This document shows, piece after piece, positions 38,001 through 43,760 of a DNA stretch of 43,760 nucleotides. Positions within the stretch are counted from its first letter, which is position 1, and every line of letters begins with the position of its first letter. This stretch comes from Opitutia bacterium (GTDB lineage Bacteria > Verrucomicrobiota > Verrucomicrobiia > Opitutales > Opitutaceae): contig PMBT01000139.1 of NCBI GenBank assembly GCA_003153035.1, forward strand, positions 38,446-82,205, written 5' to 3'. The notes below the pieces were generated by a model. That model did not search any database, was not told where the DNA came from, and saw only the letters and a list, made by a program, of their open reading frames with translations. A program made the position numbers and the translations under genes.

Positions 38001-38659
38001 AAGACATCGAGCCAGCCGTCGCGGTCGTAATCGCAGAAGGCGGTCATGACGGAGGAGTCCTTCACATCCAGTCCATAGGCATGGCCCATTTCCTTGAAGG
38101 TTCCGTCGCCCTGGTTGATATAGAGCAGATTGGGGGCGTCGAACCGGCAGACATAGATGTCGAGCCGTCCGTCATTGTTCACGTCGACAAAGGTTGCGCC
38201 CTGTTTCCAGATCATGGCCGCGTCACCCTTGTCGCTCACCCCGGCTTTGTCCGTCACATCCTCAAATTTCCATCCGCCGAGGTTGCGAAACAGCCGGCAG
38301 CTCTCGGTCTTGCTCACGACAAAGATATCCGGCCGGCCGTCGTTATCATAATCGCCGATGGCCACGCCGGTGCCGACAGCGCCCACCTCGAACTCGTGAT
38401 AACGTTCTCCCCACATCTTGGGGTCGGCATACCGGTTCTCCGTGATCAACCCGGTCTCCTGAGGCGACAGCACCTTGAACATCGTCGCCCCGCGCGGACC
38501 CGACCGCGGCGCCAGGGGTCGCCCGGACAGACCGTCCGCGGTTTCGCCCGCCCGGATTCCCCCGACGGCAAACAGTACGGCGGCCAGCGAAACGCAGCGC
38601 GCCGCCTGCCCGGCGGCACCCCGCGCCACCGGAGAATCCGGGTTCTCGGCAGCAGACAT
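35027..38659 (-). CDS. Large secreted FG-GAP/VCBS protein with two ASPIC/UnbV modules
   Basis: A 1210-residue secreted protein. The ATG used is followed by a long n-region and a hydrophobic segment at about 23-34 (VSLAAVLFAVGG). The first propeller carries calcium-type loops DYDNDGRPD (103), DVNNDGRLD (159), DYDRDGWLD (210), DYDNDGWPD (270), DVNNDGLID (322), DLDNDGRLD (404) and DLDGDGDLD (488). It is closed by an ASPIC/UnbV module (about 516-600, FGVGATVHIETDSG to IDWPCGQTQ). A second propeller follows (DVNGDGIDD, DFDRDGRLD, DVDGDGWPD, DFNGDGRPD, DFDGDGHAD, DLDQDGWPD), ending in another ASPIC/UnbV module (PTAVGARVTVELADGS to VRWPSG). It looks like an internal duplication of a propeller-plus-ASPIC unit. 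It is first in a minus-strand set with a VCBS protein and a TPR protein, probably a surface assembly. The molecular role is not known. Confidence 0.93.
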   Translation of the reverse strand: MSAAENPDSPVARGAAGQAARCVSLAAVLFAVGGIRAGETADGLSGRPLAPRSGPRGATMFKVLSPQETGLITENRYADPKMWGERYHEFEVGAVGTGVAIGDYDNDGRPDIFVVSKTESCRLFRNLGGWKFEDVTDKAGVSDKGDAAMIWKQGATFVDVNNDGRLDIYVCRFDAPNLLYINQGDGTFKEMGHAYGLDVKDSSVMTAFCDYDRDGWLDVFILTNMLDAVDHPAGQRNYLFHNNRDGTFTNVTKRAGISGEGQGHSATWWDYDNDGWPDIYVGSDFSPPDKLYHNNRDGTFTNVIDQVVPHTTFSSMGSDLGDVNNDGLIDFLVADMAATTHQKDQRTMANMRGLTNDPPNGAQTAPQYLRNALYLNTGTGRCLEAAFLAGIDATDWTWSPRFEDLDNDGRLDLFVPNGMHRESHNSDLMTRMMMADTAADKVQIERASPVLVERNLAFRNLGDLRFEDVSAAWGLDEKGVSFGAAFGDLDGDGDLDLVYTNYQKGATLLRNDSDTGHRVVFALRGTQSNRFGVGATVHIETDSGIQVRQLVLARGVLSSSEPILHFGLGNATRIKRVTIDWPCGQTQSFADLPADRKYTVTEPSSPVTLSVMEKPLPVGQFSEVGRMVNLSLESREVAVDETAQQPLLPMRQNRRGPALAVGDVNGDGIDDVIVGGTPTDPTRLLLGKAATQFKGMDSSAFAPDGPLNDGPVLLFDATGDGRNDLLVTRGGVSRPAGSPEYQPRLYLNDGYGDFRPAPDGALPALPISVGAVAAADFDRDGRLDLFIGGRVVPGLYPLAPKSALLANRGGRFEDVTDVLAPGLREVGMVTAALWSDVDGDGWPDLLLTLEWGNVKYFHNRQGKGFEDWTEKAGFAAAGTGWWNSIASADFNGDGRPDFVVGNLGLNSQYRASPDRPALLFSGDFKGDGTSQLIEGYYEGDRLYPWRTRRDLGAVIPSILKRFPRNDFYARATLEEILGEEKLAAARRLAATEFRSGVLLSQPDGTYRFEPLPRLAQISPLQGVVAGDFDGDGHADIYAVQNSYSPIPSVGRFDGGLSVLLRGDGQGNFSPVPPAESGLVVPGDAKALAVLDLDQDGWPDFLITRNNSSTLVFRNHGLPGRHALRVLLRGPPGNPTAVGARVTVELADGSTQMSEVCAGSGYYSQSSADCFFGYTEAIPLRKVRVRWPSGAITEHAAESATGTMTLSAPVL

Positions 38660-38841
38660 TGAATGGTTAGATAGGACGAACCACCATCCGGAAGAGTCAA
38701 GGAGAGTCCGCTCGCAGAACCTCCTCCGGGGATCGACAGGACCGGCCCTCCAGTTTAGCGTGCAAGCAAGAGTTTCACGGCCCCCCGGTGGCTCTCCCCT
38801 GCATCCAGTCACCGCCGCCAGTGGGAGCCTCACAGACTTCT

Positions 38842-38863
38842 GAACAGCTCTGTTCCGAGCTGT
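38842..38863. repeat. Two overlapping perfect inverted repeats
   Basis: GAACAG-CT-CTGTTC (38842-38855) and ACAGCTC-TGTTCC-GAGCTGT (38844-38863) share bases, so the site can fold in two mutually exclusive ways. It could be a dimeric-repressor operator (the GAAC...GTTC ends recall LexA-type boxes, but the spacing is 6 instead of 4). Confidence 0.5.
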
Positions 38864-38925
38864 CCGAGATCGTCTCAGCGTGGCCAAAACTTTCGCCCGA
38901 AAGCCGAAACGCCGCAATCGCGCTT

Positions 38926-38944
38926 CTTTGCGCGACGCGCAAAG
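38926..38944. repeat. Perfect 19-bp palindrome
   Basis: CTTTGCGCG-A-CGCGCAAAG: 9-bp arms around one central base. Near-zero spacing and odd symmetry are typical of operators bound by LacI- or TetR-type dimers and less so of terminators. It lies 267 bases upstream of the FG-GAP/ASPIC start codon and 113 bases after the small secreted gene's stop. Confidence 0.6.
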
Positions 38945-39056
38945 GCAAGTGACGACTCTACTGGCATGGCGCGCGCGCCTGGTGTTTGGCTGTTGGATAT
39001 CTGATAGCCGCAGTCCGACCCCGTCAGATCGGCCCCTGGAGAGGACTCGCCCCGGA

Positions 39057-39632
39057 TCAGGACCGCGCCCTCAGCGCGATGAACAGCACCTGCGCCGGCT
39101 TCTTGGTGTTCCAATCCCCCTGCAGGTGCCATTGGGCGACCTTCGTCCAGTCCATCTTCCCGTCCGCGCCTGCTTCCTGGCCAGAGGAGATGGTGAAATC
39201 GGCGACCTTGAGCCGGAGCCAGACCGGTTGCCCCGGCATGAACTGCGCGACGCGCACCCGCGCCCAGCACTTGGTGCGGTCGGCGTCGCCGAAAACGATC
39301 GTGTACTCAGGCACCTCATTGCCCTCCTGCACCGCGAGTGCGATCTCGATGCAGGCACACTTGCTGAGGTCGCGGACCGGATCGAGGTTCTGGCAGAATC
39401 CGCCGTCGCCCTGCGCGCCCTTGGCGCCCAGCACGCGAAAGCCCGCCTTGGGTGCAACCGCGAAATTGTTCTGCCAGGAGGTGTAGCCGTAGACTGCGGG
39501 CACCGCTTCGGTAAAGTTGACGATCATGATGGGCTCGGCGGCCGGCGCGGCGTGAGCATCGGCGGCGAATCCGGGCGCACGGAGGGCGATGACCGCGGCG
39601 AAGGAGAGAACAAGACGGGAAAGCGAGTTCAT
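39057..39632 (-). CDS. Small secreted beta-rich protein, CBM-like
   Basis: A 191-residue protein opening MNSLSRLVLSFAAVIALRAPG, a signal peptide. The mature part (about 165 residues) reads as a jelly-roll: IMIVNFTEAVPAVYGYTSWQ, GFRVLGAKGAQGDGGFCQNL, CACIEIALAVQEGNE, PVWLRLKVADFTISSG, and VLFIALRARS at the end. Phrases like these occur in non-catalytic carbohydrate-binding domains attached to Verrucomicrobial glycosidases (often after laminarinase-type enzymes), so a sugar-binding role is plausible. There is no catalytic signature. Three Cys lie in the middle. It is upstream of the FG-GAP set but separated by 397 bases, and 182 bases after the sensor-like gene. Confidence 0.75.
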   Translation of the reverse strand: MNSLSRLVLSFAAVIALRAPGFAADAHAAPAAEPIMIVNFTEAVPAVYGYTSWQNNFAVAPKAGFRVLGAKGAQGDGGFCQNLDPVRDLSKCACIEIALAVQEGNEVPEYTIVFGDADRTKCWARVRVAQFMPGQPVWLRLKVADFTISSGQEAGADGKMDWTKVAQWHLQGDWNTKKPAQVLFIALRARS

Positions 39633-39814
39633 ATCTTTATTCTGGAAGAAGAGCGGGCGAAAAACAACCACGGGGGTTACTCGAAGGCCAGCCGGCAAAA
39701 CCTCAAGAGGCTGGTACGCAGTCGGAAGTCGACTCTGACGCTGCTCCGCGCGGCGAACCAAAGCGGGCACTGAAAAACAGCGTCTGCTGTCTCCAAGAAA
39801 GCGCGCAGGATGGC

Positions 39815-40753
39815 CTAACGAGGACTTGCCGGTTTGCGGTTGGAAAAACCCGCAATCGGTTCTGCTTGGATGGCCTGTTCGAGGGCGGACAAGGCGTCCT
39901 CGCAAATCAGCATGACCTTGCGCTTTTGGTTTAAGGAGATGGTCAGGGAGCGCACGTTGGTGTTCTCCCGAGAGAGTTTGAGGATCTGCGCTTTGAGCAC
40001 GGAGAATCGCGCATAGCGCGCCGCGGCGGTCGAGAGCTCGGAGTTGCCGCTGAGGGTTGGGATCACCGCCAAGCCAGCCAGGTCCTGGCGGACTGCTTGG
40101 TCTTCCTTCGCCATCGCCGCTTCCATTTCGTCCATCCTCTGGTCGCTTTCCTCGGCAATGTGCGGTGGGAGCAGGGTGAGGAGGCGTAGCGCCGCGATCC
40201 TGGCACCGTCGGCCAGTTGCATAACATTCAGATCGTCCCCGGAAGGGGAGCCAGCGCCCGCTGCGACGACCCCAGCCAATGCCGCATCCATTTCCTTGAG
40301 GGCCGCGGAAGCCGGGCCAAACGTCAGACTGTACGCCTTGAGATTGGTGTTCCTTACCGCCAACTCCAGTAGATCTTTGTCTATGCGCTGAATCTCGGCA
40401 AAGGCTTTGGAAAACTGGGCCAACAGATCTTTCTCGTTCTTCAAGCCGCCGGGCTCCAGCAGTTGTGCCAACTCCCGACCTCCCTGGTCCACTGTGGCCG
40501 TGGCGGTCCGGGCTTGGTCGGCGTAGCTCTGGGAGTCCTCGTCGGTGATGGCCATGACGGCGCTCTTTTCTGCCTCGGAGGCCAACGCCACTGACAGCCG
40601 CATCCGTTCAACCAATTCCACGCGCTTTGCTTTTAGGGCCAGTTGTGCAGCGGGATCCTGCGGCTCCCGGAAATGCAGCACGAGCACGATGGCCGCGAGC
40701 AACATCATCGCTCCGACCGCCATCCAAAGGAAATCTCTGAGAGCTGGTTTCAT
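39815..40753 (-). CDS. Membrane-anchored four-helix-bundle sensor-like protein (4HB_MCP-like), no output domain
   Basis: A 312-residue protein with one N-terminal membrane helix (FLWMAVGAMMLLAAIVLVLHF). The rest is almost entirely long amphipathic helices rich in Ala, Leu, Glu and Lys: KAKRVELVERMRLSVALASE, LLAQFSKAFAEIQRIDKDLL, EEMDRM-like and VLKAQILKLSRENTNVRSL. Two related segments (DLLELAVRNTNLKAYSLTFG and KAQILKLSRENTNVRSLTIS) suggest an internal repeat of a helical bundle. The pattern resembles the four-helix ligand-binding domain of chemoreceptors, but there is no HAMP, signalling or kinase domain. AAGGA lies 10 bases before the ATG; a GTG two codons earlier is also possible. It is divergent from kdpA across 226 bases, so a role linked to potassium or osmotic stress is possible but unproven. 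Confidence 0.75.
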   Translation of the reverse strand: MKPALRDFLWMAVGAMMLLAAIVLVLHFREPQDPAAQLALKAKRVELVERMRLSVALASEAEKSAVMAITDEDSQSYADQARTATATVDQGGRELAQLLEPGGLKNEKDLLAQFSKAFAEIQRIDKDLLELAVRNTNLKAYSLTFGPASAALKEMDAALAGVVAAGAGSPSGDDLNVMQLADGARIAALRLLTLLPPHIAEESDQRMDEMEAAMAKEDQAVRQDLAGLAVIPTLSGNSELSTAAARYARFSVLKAQILKLSRENTNVRSLTISLNQKRKVMLICEDALSALEQAIQAEPIAGFSNRKPASPR

Positions 40754-40890
40754 CGTCACACCGTCCTTCTGGAGGTTGAGCGCACGTCGGAATGGGACGT
40801 TCCCGGTCCGTGACCGCGCTGTTTCCGTGCGGGAAAAGGTAGTTTCTGTCGGCGCGAGGACAATCGATAAGTGGTCGGCTTAATGTCCTT

Positions 40891-40919
40891 TTAATGCGAA
40901 TCGCCCCATCATTTATGAT
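40891..40919 (+). promoter_or_regulatory. Candidate promoter of the kdp genes
   Basis: TATGAT at 40914-40919 is a good -10 box; TTAATG lies 17 bases upstream as a weak -35. It is about 60 bases before the kdpA start, in the AT-richest part of the divergent region. Kdp operons are usually switched on by low K+ through KdpDE; no KdpE site is recognised. Confidence 0.3.
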
Positions 40920-40979
40920 TTCTAACGATCCAAAGGCATCGCAAATGCTGATTCATGATGCAGTGCCCAAAACTGCACC

Positions 40980-42821
40980 ATGAAATCCACCGACCTGCTC
41001 CAGATCCTGCTCTTCTTCGGCTTGGGGATCGCCCTCACGCCTGTGCTCGGCCGCTTTCTGGCCCGAGTCTTCAAAGGGGAGAAGACATTTCTTTCCCCGC
41101 TCCTCTTCCCGGTCGAAAAGCTCGTCTATCGGCTGACCGGCGTCGATCCAGAGGAGGAGATGTCGTGGCTGAAATATATGTGGGCTGTCGTGATCATGGG
41201 CACCCTCGGCTACGTCTATCTCACGGTGGTCTTCATGACCCAAAAATGGCTGCCCCTGAATACGCAGGGCCTGGGCAACCTTTCCTGGCACCTGGCGTTC
41301 AACACCGCCTGGAGCATCGCCTGCAACGCCGATTGGCAGTCCTACACCGGGGAAACGACGTTGAGCTATTGGTCGCAGACTCTCGGGATCTCGGTCCATC
41401 AATTCATCAGCGGCGCTACGGGGCTCGCGGTTCTCGTCGCGGTAGGACGCGCCCTGGCGCGCCACACGGTTAAGACCATCGGTAACTTCTGGGTCGATCT
41501 TACGCGCTGCACGCTTTACGTCGTGGTTCCGCTATCGATCCTCTGGGCCATTCCGCTCGCATGGCAGGGAGTGCCGCAGACCTGGAAGCCTTACCTGACG
41601 GCATACCTCGTCGAACCCTATACCGGGCAGGTCCAAAAAACCGACGACAAGGGCCAGCCCGTGACGGCCCCCGCGCCGAAACTGGACGACCAGGGCAAGC
41701 CGGTCATCGGTTCCGACGGAAAGTCGGTGATGACGGACCAACCCGTGATGGTCGATCAAAGGGTCGAGACCCAGCCCCTTCCGATCGGACCTGTCGCATC
41801 GTTCGAGTCCTGCAAGCAACTTTTTACAAACGGTGGCGGTTGGTATGGCGTGAATAGCGCGCATCCGTACGAAAATCCAACGCCGCTCGCCAATTTCCTG
41901 GAGATGCTCGCCATCATCGTGGTGCCGATGGCGCAGGTCTACATGTTTGGCCTATTGATCGGCAACAAACGCCACGCTTGGTGCCTGTTTTCGGTGATGC
42001 TCGCCCTTTATCTGCTGTCGTTCGGAGTCGCCTGGTACGCGGAAACGCGGCCAAACCCGGCCCTCGACAACATCATGCCGCACATGGAGGGCAAGGAACA
42101 GCGCTTCGGGGTGATGAACAGCGTGCTTTGGGGGGTTTCATGCACGGCAATCGACAATGGTTCGGTGAATTCGATGCACGATAGCTGGATGCCGATCGCG
42201 GGCCTAATGCCGATGTGGAACATCCTGATCGGCGAAATTATGTTCGGCGGAATCGGATGCGGCGTGTATTGCATGCTCTTTCACGTCCTCATCACCGTTT
42301 TCATCGCCGGGCTGATGATCGGACGGACCCCGGAGTATCTCGGCAAAAAGCTTGGAGCATGGGAGGCGACCTGGGCAGTGATCGGGGTCCTGCTGCCCAA
42401 CGCCGCCGCCCTGATTCCAACGGCGATCTCCGTGATGCTGCCGGCCGGCATTGCAAGCATGAACAATGCGGGTCCGCACGGATTGAGCGAGGTCCTATAC
42501 GCCTTTGGGGAAGCGGCAAACAACAACGGCAGTGCGTTTGCCGGCCTTAACGCCAACGTGCCCTGGTACGATGTGACGCTGGGCATAGCGATCATCATTG
42601 GCCGATTCGCGCCGATCGTCGCCGCGCTCGCCATCGTCGGTCGGATGGCCTCCAAGAAAACCGTCGAACCCTCCGCTGGCACGCTGCCGGTACACGGCTG
42701 GACCTTTGGTCTTACGCTGACTGGTGTCATCGTCGTCGTCGCGGCATTGACCTTTTTCCCGGCGCTGTGCCTCGGGCCGCTGCTCGAGCACGGGCTGATG
42801 GCAGCCGGTCGCGTGTTTTAA
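40980..42821 (+). CDS. kdpA: KdpA, K+-translocating subunit of the KdpFABC ATPase
   Basis: Potassium-channel-like subunit of the high-affinity K+ pump, 613 residues, inner membrane. The N-terminus ([23 protein letters not shown]) and all four selectivity-filter regions are seen: [11 protein letters not shown] (about 115), [19 protein letters not shown] (about 282), [16 protein letters not shown] and [13 protein letters not shown]. The family norm is about 560 residues. The extra length is a hydrophilic insertion at about 203-262, with two tandem-looking units ([29 protein letters not shown]), lying in the loop before the second filter, which faces the periplasm. KdpB follows after 22 bases. 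No kdpF frame is visible upstream. Likely induced by K+ limitation. Confidence 0.96.
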   Translation: MKSTDLLQILLFFGLGIALTPVLGRFLARVFKGEKTFLSPLLFPVEKLVYRLTGVDPEEEMSWLKYMWAVVIMGTLGYVYLTVVFMTQKWLPLNTQGLGNLSWHLAFNTAWSIACNADWQSYTGETTLSYWSQTLGISVHQFISGATGLAVLVAVGRALARHTVKTIGNFWVDLTRCTLYVVVPLSILWAIPLAWQGVPQTWKPYLTAYLVEPYTGQVQKTDDKGQPVTAPAPKLDDQGKPVIGSDGKSVMTDQPVMVDQRVETQPLPIGPVASFESCKQLFTNGGGWYGVNSAHPYENPTPLANFLEMLAIIVVPMAQVYMFGLLIGNKRHAWCLFSVMLALYLLSFGVAWYAETRPNPALDNIMPHMEGKEQRFGVMNSVLWGVSCTAIDNGSVNSMHDSWMPIAGLMPMWNILIGEIMFGGIGCGVYCMLFHVLITVFIAGLMIGRTPEYLGKKLGAWEATWAVIGVLLPNAAALIPTAISVMLPAGIASMNNAGPHGLSEVLYAFGEAANNNGSAFAGLNANVPWYDVTLGIAIIIGRFAPIVAALAIVGRMASKKTVEPSAGTLPVHGWTFGLTLTGVIVVVAALTFFPALCLGPLLEHGLMAAGRVF

Positions 42822-42843
42822 GACTGAAAAAGGGATTCAAACC

Positions 42844-43760
42844 ATGAGCACACCCTTCCAAATCAACTATTCGTCGCTCGTTCGCCAAGCGGTGATCGGC
42901 GCATTCCAAAAGCTGAACCCACGCGACGAGATCAAGAATCTGGTCATGTTCGTCGTGTGGGTCGGCTCGATCTTGACCACCATCTGGCTCCTCGTCGATT
43001 TTTCGAGCTTCAACCTGCAGATCTGCCTCTGGCTGTGGTTCACCTGCCTCTTCGCCAATTTTGCCGAGGCGATGGCAGAGGGCCGCGGCAAAGCGCATGC
43101 GGACGAGCTGCGCAAAATGCGGACCAAGACGATGGCCCGAAAGCTGGTGAACGGCGACGAGCTGGCGGTTTCGAGCAGCGAGCTGAAGATTGGCGATCAC
43201 ATCGTCTGCGCAGCCGGCGAGCTGATTGCGGCCGACGGCGAAGTGATCGAGGGCATCGCGACCGTCGACGAGTCTGCCATCACCGGCGAGTCTGCGCCCG
43301 TCGTTCGCGAGAGCGGGGGCGATCGCAGTGCCGTCACCGGCGGTACGCGCGTCACGAGTGACCGGATCGTCATCCGCGTCACCGCGGAGGAGGGCCATTC
43401 GTTCCTCGATCGAATGATTTCGATGATCGAGGGCGCGCGACGCCAGCTCACGCCAAACGAGATTGCGCTCAACATCGTCCTAGTCAGCCTAACCGCCCTT
43501 TTCATCGTGGTCGTCCTCGTGCTGCCGCCCTTGGCTATTTATGACGAGAAAGCGGCGGGCCAATACGGCGTTGTCCTCACCTCTCTGCCGGTGCTGCTCT
43601 CGCTGATCGTCTGTTTGATTCCAACGACGATTAGCGGGCTATTAAGCGCAATTGGCATCGCCGGGATCGACCGCCTGATGCGACGGAATGTGCTTGCGAC
43701 CTCCGGGCGGGCCGTCGAAGCCGCCGGCGATGTCGACGTGCTCCTGCTCGACAAGACCGG
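42844..43760 (+). CDS. kdpB: KdpB, ATPase subunit of the Kdp pump (cut by window edge)
   Basis: P-type ATPase subunit that powers K+ uptake through KdpA. The 305 visible residues open [20 protein letters not shown] and include the first membrane helices ([36 protein letters not shown]), the actuator domain with TGES (AITGESAPV, whose Ser is the inhibitory phosphorylation site in E. coli KdpB), two further helices ([40 protein letters not shown]), and the catalytic DKTG motif with D303 at the very last bases. The nucleotide-binding domain is beyond the window. AAAGGG lies 8 bases before the ATG. KdpC and KdpDE are expected just beyond, but that cannot be seen here. Confidence 0.97.
   Translation, partial: MSTPFQINYSSLVRQAVIGAFQKLNPRDEIKNLVMFVVWVGSILTTIWLLVDFSSFNLQICLWLWFTCLFANFAEAMAEGRGKAHADELRKMRTKTMARKLVNGDELAVSSSELKIGDHIVCAAGELIAADGEVIEGIATVDESAITGESAPVVRESGGDRSAVTGGTRVTSDRIVIRVTAEEGHSFLDRMISMIEGARRQLTPNEIALNIVLVSLTALFIVVVLVLPPLAIYDEKAAGQYGVVLTSLPVLLSLIVCLIPTTISGLLSAIGIAGIDRLMRRNVLATSGRAVEAAGDVDVLLLDKT

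Larger units (their letters stand above)
38660..39056. other. Upstream region of the FG-GAP/ASPIC gene, rich in inverted repeats
   Basis: About 400 bases upstream of the FG-GAP/ASPIC gene and downstream of the small secreted gene. Two striking symmetric elements lie here (38842-38863 and 38926-38944, listed separately), 183 to 285 bases upstream of the FG-GAP/ASPIC start. No gene is visible. Confidence 0.5.

Noticed and set aside
36584-38662. Plus-strand open frame of 692 codons
   Set aside because: Antisense of the FG-GAP/ASPIC gene; its apparent repeats merely mirror the propeller repeats.
1-43760. CRISPR arrays, tRNA or rRNA genes, intact insertion sequences
   Set aside because: No regularly spaced repeats, no cloverleaf-like sequences, no transposase or integrase frame seen on either strand.

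Overview
This is high-GC bacterial DNA. It has almost back-to-back secreted glycoside hydrolases, FG-GAP/VCBS and ASPIC/UnbV repeat proteins, a TPR partner, a Tat-exported Mn superoxide dismutase and a Kdp potassium pump. This mix suggests a free-living or gut polysaccharide degrader of the Verrucomicrobiota, most likely near Opitutaceae. The placement is an inference from gene content and base composition; there is no rRNA or other phylogenetic marker in the window. No tRNA, rRNA, CRISPR array, intact transposon or phage gene was found.

Region 1 (1-14289) is a hemicellulose (probably mannan) utilisation island. A minus-strand run carries an unassigned TIM-barrel protein built like GH42, then GH5, GH3 and GH26 (the last cut by the left edge). 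Divergent from it is a plus-strand pair: a GH2 mannosidase-type enzyme with two discoidin-like modules, and an AmpG-like MFS transporter. A GH30 enzyme follows convergently. There is no SusC/SusD pair, so uptake probably depends on the MFS carrier after extracellular or periplasmic cleavage.

Region 2 (14507-24339) is mixed. It holds a DUF2059-like protein; an O-antigen-ligase-like membrane protein translationally coupled to an RHS/YD-like secreted protein; two overlapping genes for small secreted unknowns; a secreted cupin; a decayed methyltransferase next to an intact small membrane protein; a Tat-type SOD; an aldo/keto reductase; and a visibly more AT-rich secreted protein with a CsgG/LpoB-like N-terminal part.

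Region 3 (24951-31539) returns to carbohydrate: a GH2 beta-galactosidase-type enzyme, a GH35-like (DUF5597-type) enzyme and a GT-C glycosyltransferase, all on the plus strand. It is followed by about 760 bases without a convincing gene, carrying coding remnants and a perfect 9-bp inverted repeat.

Region 4 (32301-39632) is a minus-strand set: a small secreted beta-rich protein, a 1210-residue FG-GAP/ASPIC protein with two ASPIC modules, a VCBS-repeat protein whose signal-anchor is split off by a one-base frameshift in a C5 tract, and a TPR protein.

Region 5 (39815-43760) has an orphan four-helix-bundle sensor-like membrane protein divergent from kdpA-kdpB. KdpB runs off the right edge in its DKTG phosphorylation motif. 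KdpA has an insertion of about 55 residues, and no kdpF is visible upstream of it.
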